64,000 nt of DNA from Candidatus Paracaedibacter symbiosus (GTDB lineage: Bacteria > Pseudomonadota > Alphaproteobacteria > Paracaedibacterales > Paracaedibacteraceae), in the NCBI RefSeq assembly GCF_000757605.1, contig NZ_JQAK01000001.1:227396-291395 (forward strand), written 5' to 3'. Numbering within the stretch: the first letter of the stretch is position 1; each line of letters opens with the position of its first letter. The notes beneath the pieces were generated by a model. The model was not told the DNA's origin and did no database searches. It saw only the letters and a list, made by a program, of their open reading frames with translations. This document shows, one piece after another, positions 17,478 through 25,982 of this stretch. Both the position numbers and the translations under genes were made by a program.

Positions 17478-18389
17478 GTGAAAAAAATCTTAGCTTCAAT
17501 AGTATGTTTTGGGTACGTTTTTGCTATGAATAGCCCCTCGTTATCCTTCGATAGTCTATCTACCGAATGGTACGAGGGGTTAAAGATCCGTTGTGTTACT
17601 ACCCATGAAGATGACCCATACCCCGCAGTTTTATGTACAGATGCATCCTTTACGCAACATCTACAAGATCTTGATCTCAGCAAAGAAGAAAGTATTGATG
17701 TTCAAAACTTACCGAAGATAAACTACACACCTCTCCCCCTATCCTACAACAATGAGCCTTTATTTAATCTTTCAAAGTGGTTGGTCTTTGACGCATCGGA
17801 GGGTGGTGTATTTTCTAATCAGATTGATGATCATATTCTTTCTACATACTATTTGAATTATTGTGTGGGAGTCGCTATTTGGTCTTCCCAGGCAACAGTT
17901 TTTGCTCATCTAGCTGTTAAGGATACAGACAATGATGACACGATGCTTTCGCTTATCCAGAACATCCCCCCACACGAACGAGGAATAGCAAAAGTAGCCT
18001 TAGTAAGCGGTTGTTATTCAAAAAATTTCTCTAAAGCTTACAAATTCTTGCGAAATTCTGGTTTTAAAAACATCGCTGCCGATGTAATGCCCTATATTTA
18101 TAGATACGATCTGCCAGAAGGCCAAGAAGTTTACGATTATGTTAAGGCAAGTAGCTTAAATACTTTTTTGCCAGCCTACAAACATGTCGATCCGATGGTT
18201 TTAGAGAATGATGCCCAGCAATACTTCCCCATTCCCGGTTCAAGAGTTTTAATTGTTAACGCTAAAACGGGAGAACTTTACTCTTTAAAAGATGCACCTC
18301 AAAAGCATTTGGAAACACTTATACTTGAATACTGGGAATCTAAATATAATTTACGGGCGCATTTTCGTGGTCAATGTGTCAAGCTTTAA
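17478..18389 (+). CDS. Exported CheD-like (glutamine deamidase-fold) protein, effector candidate
   Basis: This 303-residue protein is not a standard annotation target. A signal peptide covers residues 1-17 (MKKILASIVCFGYVFA). The central part resembles CheD deamidases. STYYLNYCVGVAIW aligns with the CheD T-x(5)-C-V motif, placing Thr123 and Cys129 six residues apart as in CheD, and His144 follows in VFAHLAV. The CheD pattern continues with AKVALVSGCY, an N-S-G-x-K-N-I-A-A-D-V segment, and SRVLIVNAKTGELYSL at 255-270. CheD itself is cytoplasmic. An exported version recalls deamidase toxins of the CNF/BLF1 fold group. There are no chemotaxis genes nearby. Function is inferred. Confidence 0.6.
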   Translation: MKKILASIVCFGYVFAMNSPSLSFDSLSTEWYEGLKIRCVTTHEDDPYPAVLCTDASFTQHLQDLDLSKEESIDVQNLPKINYTPLPLSYNNEPLFNLSKWLVFDASEGGVFSNQIDDHILSTYYLNYCVGVAIWSSQATVFAHLAVKDTDNDDTMLSLIQNIPPHERGIAKVALVSGCYSKNFSKAYKFLRNSGFKNIAADVMPYIYRYDLPEGQEVYDYVKASSLNTFLPAYKHVDPMVLENDAQQYFPIPGSRVLIVNAKTGELYSLKDAPQKHLETLILEYWESKYNLRAHFRGQCVKL

Positions 18390-18442
18390 GCTTTAGAGTA
18401 GGCGGATAGATCTTGCTGAAGTAAAAACCGCTTCATATTGAA

Positions 18443-18522
18443 GGAGCTAGGCCTTCTAAGGCTGTTAGGGGTCTGCTGCAATGCGGCCCCCTATTAAGGA
18501 GCTCCTCTAAAAAAGAGGAAAA
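18443..18522. terminator. Nested hairpins between convergent genes (terminator or structured RNA)
   Basis: An outer stem GGAGCT (18443-18448)/AGCTCC (18500-18505) encloses a strong inner hairpin. In the inner hairpin TAGGGG (18466-18471) pairs with CCCCTA (18488-18493), and pairing continues inward to the loop TGCAAT. A second small hairpin, TCCTCT/AGAGGA, follows immediately. It stands between two genes that converge, so bidirectional termination is the simplest reading. The nested structure is more elaborate than usual. Confidence 0.5.
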
Positions 18523-18618
18523 TTTTGAAAGACAGGCATTAAGAGCTAAGGAATGCTTGTTAACTACCATCAAGAAGTTTTATATAAGGTTAGAAAGGTG
18601 TGCTGAAATTACTATATT

Positions 18619-18918
18619 TTACCCTAATGGCCGGTCATGGCGAAAATTATCAGCATAGGCTTTGCGCTGCACGCGGGGTGTCTGTTGGAGGTCAACAATT
18701 ACTGCTAAGCCATGGTGTTGCGCATAATCAATGGCTGTTTTAAGCGTTTTAAACTTTAAATTGATTTGCTCTAAGGTTGAATGAGAACCTGTCCATCCCA
18801 TAACTGGATCTGCATATTTGGCATCACAGGCATTAAACTGTAAAACCCAATAGCCAGTCTTGGCTTTGCCAGATTGCATAGATGTTTTGGAAGGACTGAA
18901 GATGCGAGCATATGACAC
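18619..18918 (-). CDS. NDUFS4-like NADH dehydrogenase (complex I) accessory subunit
   Basis: The 99-residue protein matches the ETC complex I subunit family (NDUFS4/18-kDa). The N-terminus [20 protein letters not shown] is followed by [32 protein letters not shown] and the C-terminal [15 protein letters not shown]. In mitochondria and alphaproteobacteria this subunit stabilises the NADH-oxidising arm of complex I. It is a stand-alone gene, convergent with the exported CheD-like gene and just downstream of tRNA-Pro. The protein is complete and of typical bacterial length. Confidence 0.93.
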   Translation of the reverse strand: MSYARIFSPSKTSMQSGKAKTGYWVLQFNACDAKYADPVMGWTGSHSTLEQINLKFKTLKTAIDYAQHHGLAVIVDLQQTPRVQRKAYADNFRHDRPLG

Positions 18919-18942
18919 TACTATTACTCATCTTTTTCGAAA

Positions 18943-19019
18943 TGGTCGGGAAGAGAGGATTCGAACCTCCGACATCCTGCTCCCAAAGCAGGCGCGCTAC
19001 CAGGCTGCGCTACTTCCCG
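18943..19019 (-). tRNA. tRNA-Pro (anticodon TGG)
   Basis: On the minus strand 77 nt fold as tRNA. The acceptor is CGGGAAG/CTTCCCG with discriminator A and an encoded CCA. The D arm is GCGC...GCGC with CCTGGTA, the anticodon stem CTGCT/AGCAG carries loop TTTGGGA with anticodon TGG, and the T arm contains GGTTCGAATCC. It reads CCN proline codons and shares its strand with ndufS4 and rnd. Confidence 0.95.
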
Positions 19020-19107
19020 ACTGGAATATATTTACTTTATGCCATATTTTTACAAGATTTGCCAACAACAATTTTTACTCTTTGCTCATATTTCTTCCAT
19101 TTTTAGA

Positions 19108-20220
19108 TTAGTTTGTTGTTTTATATAATTTTAATATTCCTTGGGCTTCAGCACCAAAGACCTCGTAGCGCCAACCACGAGTAAAAGGCACTTCATAATC
19201 TGAAACAAAGTCCTTTATAGCTTCATCATTGGCGAGAAGGCGCTCTGACACCTGCAGCTTAACAGCGATTTGCTGCCGTAATTGTGCAATCTTCTCAAAA
19301 GCTTCCAGCAAATAAGGTGGGCGACGTGGGGGATGCTTAAGCCTTGGATATGTATGGGGGCTACGGCTTTTAAAGGCAAGTAACAGGGCCCAAATTTCTT
19401 CTAAATAATCAACATCAATGCCTGGCACCTGATCTGCTAATTCCAAAATGTTTTCTGAATTAAGATTAATAATTTTGACCAAAGCATCATCATTTATGAC
19501 TCGGGCACGATTATAATTTAACTCTCGCGCTTTTTCTTCACGCCAGCGACATAACTCTTGTAATAATGCCCGCTTTGATGCCTTCATTTTATGATGCGTA
19601 CGAATGCGATGCCATAACTCATCCACATTAGGCATATAGGTTCTGGAGGAAAAGAGATGCTCTTGTTCATAATGCAACCACCCCCAACGCCCGAGCTCCC
19701 CAAGCTTAGCTTCAAGCGCATGATAAAGCTTTTGAATCACCTGCACGTCAACAGTTGCATAGGCTAATTGTTTGGGAGATAACGGACGTGACATCCAATT
19801 TGTATGTTGCTGAGTTTTAATAACCTCAACTCTCAAAAGTTCATAGGCCAGCTTAGCCAAACCCATCCCCTCAGAAAAACCACATAAATAGGCTGCAATC
19901 TGGCAATCAAAGATGGCATTTGGAATAATGTCTAATTCGTGTAAAAATATTTCGACATCCTGTCGGCAGGCATGAAAGACCTTTAGGATAGAACTGTGCA
20001 GGAGCAAATCTTTAAAAGCGTCAAAATCTTTCTCCCGGTCAAGACTTGTCACATCCACTATGTAAACATCTTCAGGGATAGCTATTTGCAATAATGACCA
20101 TTGAGGCCAGTAGGTTTTTTCGCGGACAAATTCTGTATCAACAGCAATAAAACCGTGGGTTCCGTGCGCCAAACGCTGGCAGAGTTTGTTAAATTCTGAT
20201 GCTGTTGTTATTATTGTCAC
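19108..20220 (-). CDS. rnd: Ribonuclease D
   Basis: RNase D is a 3'-5' exonuclease that trims tRNA precursors. The 370-residue protein has the DEDD-type nuclease domain with Exo [15 protein letters not shown], Exo [14 protein letters not shown] and Exo [20 protein letters not shown]-like helical domains follow ([14 protein letters not shown]). The start codon is GTG (20218-20220). Length is typical of alphaproteobacterial RNase D. tRNA-Pro lies just downstream on the same strand. Confidence 0.95.
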   Translation of the reverse strand: MTIITTASEFNKLCQRLAHGTHGFIAVDTEFVREKTYWPQWSLLQIAIPEDVYIVDVTSLDREKDFDAFKDLLLHSSILKVFHACRQDVEIFLHELDIIPNAIFDCQIAAYLCGFSEGMGLAKLAYELLRVEVIKTQQHTNWMSRPLSPKQLAYATVDVQVIQKLYHALEAKLGELGRWGWLHYEQEHLFSSRTYMPNVDELWHRIRTHHKMKASKRALLQELCRWREEKARELNYNRARVINDDALVKIINLNSENILELADQVPGIDVDYLEEIWALLLAFKSRSPHTYPRLKHPPRRPPYLLEAFEKIAQLRQQIAVKLQVSERLLANDEAIKDFVSDYEVPFTRGWRYEVFGAEAQGILKLYKTTN

Positions 20221-20474
20221 TTTTTAACCACCCCACTTGTCTGTCTCACTTACATTAACCAATCCGAAAGCACCTAGGCTTCATATGCAGACTTTAACAA
20301 ATTACCTTAGTTATTACAGTAAATATTATATTATAATCGCGATTTCTTTAATATTATTCTAATCTTATCTCTTCGTGTCCTTAAAGATCTTCTTCCAAAA
20401 TTTTGACTTGTTTTACGTCATCTGATTGTCTATAAATAGTGAGTTATACTTGTTTTCTAAGTATAAAGTCGGTG

Positions 20475-20515
20475 GCCCGGCGTTGTCTTTGACAGAAAAG
20501 TCAAAAGACAGGGCA
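20475..20515 (+). promoter_or_regulatory. Leader hairpin upstream of rpmI
   Basis: A stem GTCTTTGAC (20485-20493) pairs with GTCAAAAGAC (20500-20509) with one bulged base and loop AGAAAA. GCCC just upstream and GGGC just downstream (20511-20514) can extend it. It lies about 45 nt before rpmI, where L35-L20 operons often carry an L20-binding leader. No infC gene precedes rpmI here, so the leader would be the only upstream control region. The regulatory role is inferred. Confidence 0.45.
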
Positions 20516-20557
20516 TGCCTATCCACCTTGATCAAACTTAATGAATAGAGAGTAAAA

Positions 20558-20755
20558 ATGCCCAAGCTAAAAACAAAAAGCAGTGCGAAAAAGCGTTTTC
20601 GTATTACTGGTTCCGGTAAGGTTAAAATGGGCCAAGCCGGCAAACGCCATGGTATGCGTAAGCGTAGCAATAAATTCGTTCGCGATGCGCGTGGGATGAT
20701 CATTATGGATCATTGCGATGCTAAAAAAGTTTTGACATATTACTTCCACGTCTAA
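20558..20755 (+). CDS. rpmI: 50S ribosomal protein bL35
   Basis: This 65-residue basic protein begins [20 protein letters not shown] and continues through [17 protein letters not shown], the universal L35 pattern. It pairs with rplT 15 bp downstream (AGGAG upstream of the rplT ATG). The usual preceding infC is absent from this window. It is intact. Confidence 0.97.
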   Translation: MPKLKTKSSAKKRFRITGSGKVKMGQAGKRHGMRKRSNKFVRDARGMIIMDHCDAKKVLTYYFHV

Positions 20756-20770
20756 TCAGGAGAATTTAAA

Positions 20771-21142
20771 ATGGCCCGTGTAAAAAGAGGTGTGACAGCA
20801 CACGCTCGCCATAAAAAAGTATTAAAAATGGCGAAAGGGTACCGTGGACGCTCAAGTACATGTTTCCGCCCTGCTATTCAACGTGTTGAAAAAGCTTTGC
20901 AATATGCTTACCGCGACCGTCGCAACAAGAAACGTGAATTCCGCGCTTTGTGGATTCAACGTATCAATGCAGCAGTACGTGAATGCGGTATGACCTATTC
21001 CCGTTTCATGAACGGTATTGCAAAAGCCGGTATTACGCTTGATCGTAAAGCTTTAGCTGTTTTAGCTATGCACAACCCCGAATCCATTAAAGCTCTTGTT
21101 GCACAAGCACAAGATGCCTTGGGTAATGCGGCTGCTGCATAA
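20771..21142 (+). CDS. rplT: 50S ribosomal protein bL20
   Basis: The 123-residue L20 binds 23S rRNA early in 50S assembly and often represses its own operon. The family signature is clear: [58 protein letters not shown] and [18 protein letters not shown]. The Ala-rich C-terminus (DALGNAAAA) is normal for alphaproteobacteria. A strong terminator follows at 21213. pheS, the common next gene, is not present. Confidence 0.98.
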   Translation: MARVKRGVTAHARHKKVLKMAKGYRGRSSTCFRPAIQRVEKALQYAYRDRRNKKREFRALWIQRINAAVRECGMTYSRFMNGIAKAGITLDRKALAVLAMHNPESIKALVAQAQDALGNAAAA

Positions 21143-21212
21143 GCTATGAGTTTCTTTTGTATTTGTTTAAGATTAAGCTTACGATAAGTATGAAAAAAGT
21201 CAGTTGCAAGAA

Positions 21213-21242
21213 CAAAAAACCGGCTTTTTAGCCGGTTTTTTG
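21213..21242 (+). terminator. Rho-independent terminator after rpmI-rplT
   Basis: AAAAAACCGGCT, loop TTTT, AGCCGGTTTTTT: an 11-12 bp near-perfect stem ending in a T run. The A run on the left makes it also usable for the convergent pepP transcript on the minus strand. Confidence 0.9.
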
Positions 21243-21331
21243 TTATATAGGTCCTCTTCAAAGTTTTTAAGACCGCGCAGGTCTGGCAAAATCAGCTAAA
21301 AACACGTAACTCGAGACTGGTTTTCCTATCC

Positions 21332-23104
21332 CTAAATCGGCTCTGTCACCTCAATTAACCAAGAAGCTGTTTCTGGCTCAAGCTGGGGTAAGAGAAGATC
21401 GCGAATTTTTTGATGATAAGCATTGAGCCATTCTCGCTCCGCCGCTGTCAACCACTCCCTAACCAGCAGACGGACATCAATTGGCGCGAGTGTAAGCGTT
21501 TGCGTTTCAAAGCAATAAAAAGGTCGATCCGTTTCAAGATCCGATTTCGTCACCAGAATAAGATTTTCGACGCGAATACCATAGTTATCGGCCTTATAGT
21601 AGCCAGGCTCGTTCGATAAAACCATCCCCACCTGCAAGGCAATCCCTGATCCTGTTTTACTAATTCGCTGCGGCCCCTCATGCACATTCAGAAAACACCC
21701 GACCCCATGCCCCGTCCCGTGATCAAAATCAGCACCCACTTCCCATAGCGGTTGCCGCGCCAAAATATCTAGTTGCCTCCCACTTGTCCCTTTTGGGAAA
21801 TGGATCACTGCAAGCGCAATATGTCCTTTCAAAACACGCGTGAAATAATGACGGTGTTCCTCAGTCGGGGCACCAATAGCAATGGTACGGGTGATATCGG
21901 TTGTACCTTCCAAATACTGCGCCCCCGAATCAAGCAACAACAGTGACCCATCTTGAATCAACTTATTGGTTTTAGTTTCTGGGCGGTAATGAACAATAGC
22001 GCCATTGCTGCCAAACCCGGCAATTGTTGGGAAACTTGGACCGCGATAAGTTGAGTCCATCTGGCGAAATTCTTCTAATCGCTCCACAATATCTAATTCA
22101 GTAAGTGGCTCCGTGTTATTGGCTAACCAATAAAGAAATCGCGTAACAGCAAGCCCATCTTTTAGATGCGCCTGGCGCATGCCATTTTGCTCAACTAGGT
22201 TTTTACAGGCTTTGGGAAGTTGCAATAAATCGTCTCCCAGCATCAGTTTATCATTTGAAAATTTATTCGCAATAAACACAGGAGTTGAAGCCGCATGAAT
22301 CAATAATTTTCGCTTCTCCTGCTTATTTAAAAAGGATAAAAGATTTTTTTCATGGATAATCTCTACCTGATCACCCAAAGCCTCCCCTACCGTATCAGGG
22401 ATTTTAACCGGATCAATTATCAGTGTAACAACCCCTTCAGAATCAATAAACCCCAAAGCATCTACAAGAGGGGTGTAAGGAAAATCGCTCCCTCGGATAT
22501 TCAAAAGCCAGCATAACGCATCGGGAGAACTAATATAGGTTAAATTTGCCCCTGACTTTCTTAAAGCAGTGGCTATATCTGCTCGCTTTAAATCGCTGTT
22601 TTTACCAGTAAACTTATCCTCGAGCAAAAAAACAGGATTGAGAGGCCGGTTCGGTCGATCAACCCATAATTGGTCAATAGGATTGTGGTCAAGCGAATGA
22701 AACACCCATCCTAATTGGTCAGATTTTTTCAGCCATTGCGTCTGCTCTTGCACTGTATGCAACCAAGGATCAAAGGCAATGCGTGCACCTTTTAAGAGTT
22801 TTTCCTCTAGATAGGCAAATGGCTGCATATCAGTGGTGTGGATGATTTTTACTGCGGCAGGCACCTGCTGCTTTGCCTGGAGGGTGTAACGCCCATCAAC
22901 GAACAACACCACCTCATCTGGCATAACAATTGCGATCCCAGCAGAACCAGTAAAACCAGTAAGCCAGGCTAATCTTTCATCGGCGGGAACAACATATTCG
23001 CCTTGATAGCGATCCACGCGAGGTACAAAAAATGCCTGACAGTCAATCTCATCTTTCACATAGTTCTGAAGTAACCTTATCCGATTCAAAAAATGATCAA
23101 CCAT
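21332..23104 (-). CDS. pepP: Xaa-Pro aminopeptidase, M24B family
   Basis: This dinuclear metal aminopeptidase removes N-terminal residues preceding proline. The 590-residue length is the long alphaproteobacterial/eukaryotic type: two creatinase-like N-terminal domains (to about residue 310) and a C-terminal pita-bread catalytic domain. Metal ligands are visible in LLLDSGAQYLEGTTDITRT (two Asp), DHGTGHGVGCFLNVHEGP (His), SNEPGYY (Glu) and GIRVENL (Glu). It is transcribed away from prmA's end in the same direction. Confidence 0.94.
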   Translation of the reverse strand: MVDHFLNRIRLLQNYVKDEIDCQAFFVPRVDRYQGEYVVPADERLAWLTGFTGSAGIAIVMPDEVVLFVDGRYTLQAKQQVPAAVKIIHTTDMQPFAYLEEKLLKGARIAFDPWLHTVQEQTQWLKKSDQLGWVFHSLDHNPIDQLWVDRPNRPLNPVFLLEDKFTGKNSDLKRADIATALRKSGANLTYISSPDALCWLLNIRGSDFPYTPLVDALGFIDSEGVVTLIIDPVKIPDTVGEALGDQVEIIHEKNLLSFLNKQEKRKLLIHAASTPVFIANKFSNDKLMLGDDLLQLPKACKNLVEQNGMRQAHLKDGLAVTRFLYWLANNTEPLTELDIVERLEEFRQMDSTYRGPSFPTIAGFGSNGAIVHYRPETKTNKLIQDGSLLLLDSGAQYLEGTTDITRTIAIGAPTEEHRHYFTRVLKGHIALAVIHFPKGTSGRQLDILARQPLWEVGADFDHGTGHGVGCFLNVHEGPQRISKTGSGIALQVGMVLSNEPGYYKADNYGIRVENLILVTKSDLETDRPFYCFETQTLTLAPIDVRLLVREWLTAAEREWLNAYHQKIRDLLLPQLEPETASWLIEVTEPI

Positions 23105-23179
23105 AAACCCTCTCTTTTCTTAGAGAATATCTTGCACAGCACTCTCTTGACAAGGAGAAGAATTGTATTAAACATTTTT

Positions 23180-24052
23180 CTATTTTATAAGGCTAAGCGT
23201 TGCCCAATCCCCCACATTTTTAACACTTACTAATGTTGCTCCCGCCACTTCATAAGCCGCGGCAACTTCGTCAATTTGGCGAGTCAGAAGCCCGGACAAG
23301 ACAATTCGCCCTCCTTTTATTGTATTAGCAACCATCTGAGGTGCCATATCACACAAAGGCCCAGCAAGAATATTAGCAACAATCAGGTCAAAGGGACCAT
23401 ATTTTTGAACAACATCGCCCTCAAAACCTTCATTACATAAAGTATGCATTAGCTGCTCACATTTATTTGTCGCTGCATTTTGGGCGGCGACACGCACCGA
23501 TTCTGGATCGTTATCGACAGCTAAAACAGGCATCTGCCATAACTTAGTAACTGCCATAGCGAGAACACCCGATCCACAGCCCATATCGAGGGGGTTCTTG
23601 ACCTGAATTCCTGCGTCCATAAAATCGCAAAGTGTCTCAAGGCAGCCAGTCGTTGTTTGATGCTCTCCTGATCCAAAAGCGGTTGCTGCATTAATCTCCA
23701 TACCGATCAACCCTTCGGGAATCTCCCCTTTTGCATGGCTACCGTAAATATAAAAACGAGCAATTTCTAGGGGTGGGAAATTTTTCCAAGTTTGTTCTAA
23801 CCAATCTGCATCTGGGAGTTTTTCCACATGAAGATGAGGCGAAGGTACCTTGTGCTGGGCGGCTGCTTCACTAATAAGCTGCTGCAAGAATGCCATCTCA
23901 GGCTCTTTCCGTACAGTGGCTTCCACCATCCAAATCTCAGGATTTGTCGTTTCAAACCACCCAACAGATAGAACATGTTCTTCAATTGCGTCAGCAAAAA
24001 TTTCAATATTTTCCAAGGTTGCAGAACAGGTTAAACGCCAGAAAAAAGACAT
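23180..24052 (-). CDS. prmA: Ribosomal protein L11 methyltransferase
   Basis: PrmA trimethylates ribosomal protein L11 using S-adenosylmethionine. The 290-residue protein has the N-terminal substrate-recognition part and a class I methyltransferase core: INAATAFGSGEHQTT, SAM motif I LDMGCGSGVLAMA, then AVDNDPESVRVA and DLIVANILAGPL (the NPPY-like motif here NILA, typical of PrmA). It lies between the M23 peptidase and pepP on the same strand. Confidence 0.95.
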   Translation of the reverse strand: MSFFWRLTCSATLENIEIFADAIEEHVLSVGWFETTNPEIWMVEATVRKEPEMAFLQQLISEAAAQHKVPSPHLHVEKLPDADWLEQTWKNFPPLEIARFYIYGSHAKGEIPEGLIGMEINAATAFGSGEHQTTTGCLETLCDFMDAGIQVKNPLDMGCGSGVLAMAVTKLWQMPVLAVDNDPESVRVAAQNAATNKCEQLMHTLCNEGFEGDVVQKYGPFDLIVANILAGPLCDMAPQMVANTIKGGRIVLSGLLTRQIDEVAAAYEVAGATLVSVKNVGDWATLSLIK

Positions 24053-24124
24053 TTATTTTATATTCCTTTTATAAAATTTTTTGAGAAGTATAACGTGAGT
24101 TTCAGTTAAGAGAAAGGTTTAAAA

Positions 24125-24151
24125 CAAAAAAAGAGGAGCCCTCCCCTCTTT
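24125..24151 (-). terminator. Terminator for the M23 peptidase gene
   Basis: A stem AAAGAGG (24130-24136)/CCTCTTT (24145-24151) lies just past the peptidase stop. The A-rich tract at 24125-24132 becomes a T run on the minus transcript, giving a typical intrinsic terminator between this gene and prmA. Confidence 0.7.
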
Positions 24152-24176
24152 CTCAATTATTTCCTTAGAACAATAT

Positions 24177-25502
24177 CTACCCCGCAAGCGGTACTTTCCT
24201 CAGAGCAAGTTCGGCAAAGTTATCACTGATTGCATAATTATCAAACACAGCCTTAACTGCGTGGAACTTAGCCAATTCTTTACCAGTCAACTTAGTGGAA
24301 GGCAGCTGTTTAATTGATTGCGGATTCACATGGCGGCCTTTGTGGATAACTTCATAATGAAGGTGCGCGCCAGTCGACCTGCCAGTTGATCCCACAGCCC
24401 CAATCACTTGGCGTTGGCGCACTTTTGTTCCTGGCTTTACGTGAATCTTGCTCAAATGCGCATAAGCTGTGCAGTAGTCAGCGCTGTGACGCACCAGAAT
24501 ATAGTTACCATAGGCGCCGTTCCAGCCAGATTTTAAGACAACTCCCTCACCAGCAGACATCACTGGTGTCCCAGTGGGTGCGCCAAAATCTACTCCTTTA
24601 TGCATTTTGGAATAACCTAACATCGGATGGTTTCTCACTCCAAACTTTGAGGTTACCCGCATTCTTGTGGGGTCAAGCGGCGTTTGAAGTAATGATTTTA
24701 TAACACTTTCACCCTGAGCATTAAAATAACCAGTTGATCCTGCCGCTGTTTGAAAAGCATAAACCTTGCGCCAGTTACCCTTGGGAGCAAACGCAGCAAA
24801 CTTGAGTTCACCTACTTTAATAACGTTGCCTTCTGGATCTTGGAAGACATCAAATAAAATCTGAAATTCATCACCTGATTGAGGATCATGCTGCCAGTTA
24901 ATATCATAACTAAGCGCAGCAATTGCTTCTTTCACAATTTGAGCGGGCACCCCTTTTTTCAAAGCTGCAGAGTAAAAGCTCGAATTAATCTTTCCAACAA
25001 CTTTCTGCTGCACTCTGGTCAGCTGTACCTCAAACTTTTCGGCAGAAAATTCTCCATCTTTATAACTCAGAGCAATCTCATTGCCAGTCGAGGTTTTAAA
25101 ATTAACCGATACCAAAGTGACACCTGTCGTCTCATCGCCTGGCTTATAGACTACATGTAGTTCTTGACCAACTTTAAGTGCTTTTGGATTGTATACTTTT
25201 CTTAAAGCATTTACTGCCAAGTGTGCCCGATCTTTCGTCATTCCGATGGAATTGAGAACGGACATCACCGTGTCTCCCTTGCCAATAACAAGGGTTGATT
25301 GCTTTTCGATGGGGTACTGGGTTACGGCGCTCGCAACGATTTGATCGGCCTTTTCTTCAGGAACCACCACATTTGTTGACTCATGCTCAATAATAACAGG
25401 GGCCATTCCCTGGCGGTCTGTCATAAGGCTATGAAGCGTAATACTTATAGCGAGAACAAAACAAGACAAGCTAACAATTCGTGAGCGCGAAACCTGAAAC
25501 AA
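24177..25502 (-). CDS. M23 family metallopeptidase (LytM-type murein endopeptidase)
   Basis: This is a periplasmic endopeptidase that cuts peptidoglycan cross-bridges. An N-terminal signal anchor (RIVSLSCFVLAISITLHSL) is followed by an OapA/LysM-like region (LVIGKGDTVMSVLNSIGM) and a C-terminal M23 domain. The zinc ligands are in MHKGVDFGAP (H-x(3)-D) and GAHLHYEV (H-x-H). The frame is open up to a TTG at 25520. A TTG at 25502 fits better because GGGAGG (25508-25513) lies 5 nt upstream of it. This start is uncertain. Confidence 0.88.
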   Translation of the reverse strand: MFQVSRSRIVSLSCFVLAISITLHSLMTDRQGMAPVIIEHESTNVVVPEEKADQIVASAVTQYPIEKQSTLVIGKGDTVMSVLNSIGMTKDRAHLAVNALRKVYNPKALKVGQELHVVYKPGDETTGVTLVSVNFKTSTGNEIALSYKDGEFSAEKFEVQLTRVQQKVVGKINSSFYSAALKKGVPAQIVKEAIAALSYDINWQHDPQSGDEFQILFDVFQDPEGNVIKVGELKFAAFAPKGNWRKVYAFQTAAGSTGYFNAQGESVIKSLLQTPLDPTRMRVTSKFGVRNHPMLGYSKMHKGVDFGAPTGTPVMSAGEGVVLKSGWNGAYGNYILVRHSADYCTAYAHLSKIHVKPGTKVRQRQVIGAVGSTGRSTGAHLHYEVIHKGRHVNPQSIKQLPSTKLTGKELAKFHAVKAVFDNYAISDNFAELALRKVPLAG

Positions 25503-25667
25503 CAACACCTCCCAGAACAATATATTTTAAAAAAATAAGAAGAGTTAAAACTTTATTAATAAACTTAGATTGCCAAGGTGTGATTTTAATGTCAACACTT
25601 AAAGAAAAGAATTTATTTTGTAGTTTTATGTTGACTATATTCAAAAAACATGAAGATACAGATACGG

Positions 25668-25757
25668 AGCGTCCTTGCGAGGAACAACGTGACGTGGCAA
25701 TTTCTGTGAGATATAATAAAAGTGTTGCCACAGAACCTTACGAGTTTTCCATAATGG
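25668..25757. repeat. REP-like palindromic repeat, copy 2, in a 460-bp gap
   Basis: The left arm GCGTCCTTGCGAGGAACAAC leads to GACGTGGCAATTTCTGTGAGA. The right arm reads TGTTGCCACAGAACCTTACGAG, an imperfect inverse of the left. It belongs to the same family as 10160-10268. The surrounding gap (25521-25982) between the M23 gene and the autotransporter has no other recognisable feature. Confidence 0.6.
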
Positions 25758-25982
25758 TAACCAGTTAATTATTTGATTTTACTATTATAAATACTGACAT
25801 TACCCCCAACCTGGGGATCTTATAACTTAAGATTTACTCCCCTTCTTTTTTTATCCGGGTTCTTCTTCATCATCAATGGCATCGGATTCCTCGGTATCAC
25901 GGCCGTCCAAATTCTGAGGAAAAAATTAATACTGCCTCCTCTTGCTACAACTTCAGCCCATTCTATCAGCCTCTTTCTCGCC

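Noticed and set aside
20413-20703. 96-residue minus-strand ORF over the rpmI leader and gene
   Set aside because: It overlaps rpmI on the opposite strand and shows no family features. It also covers the leader hairpin.
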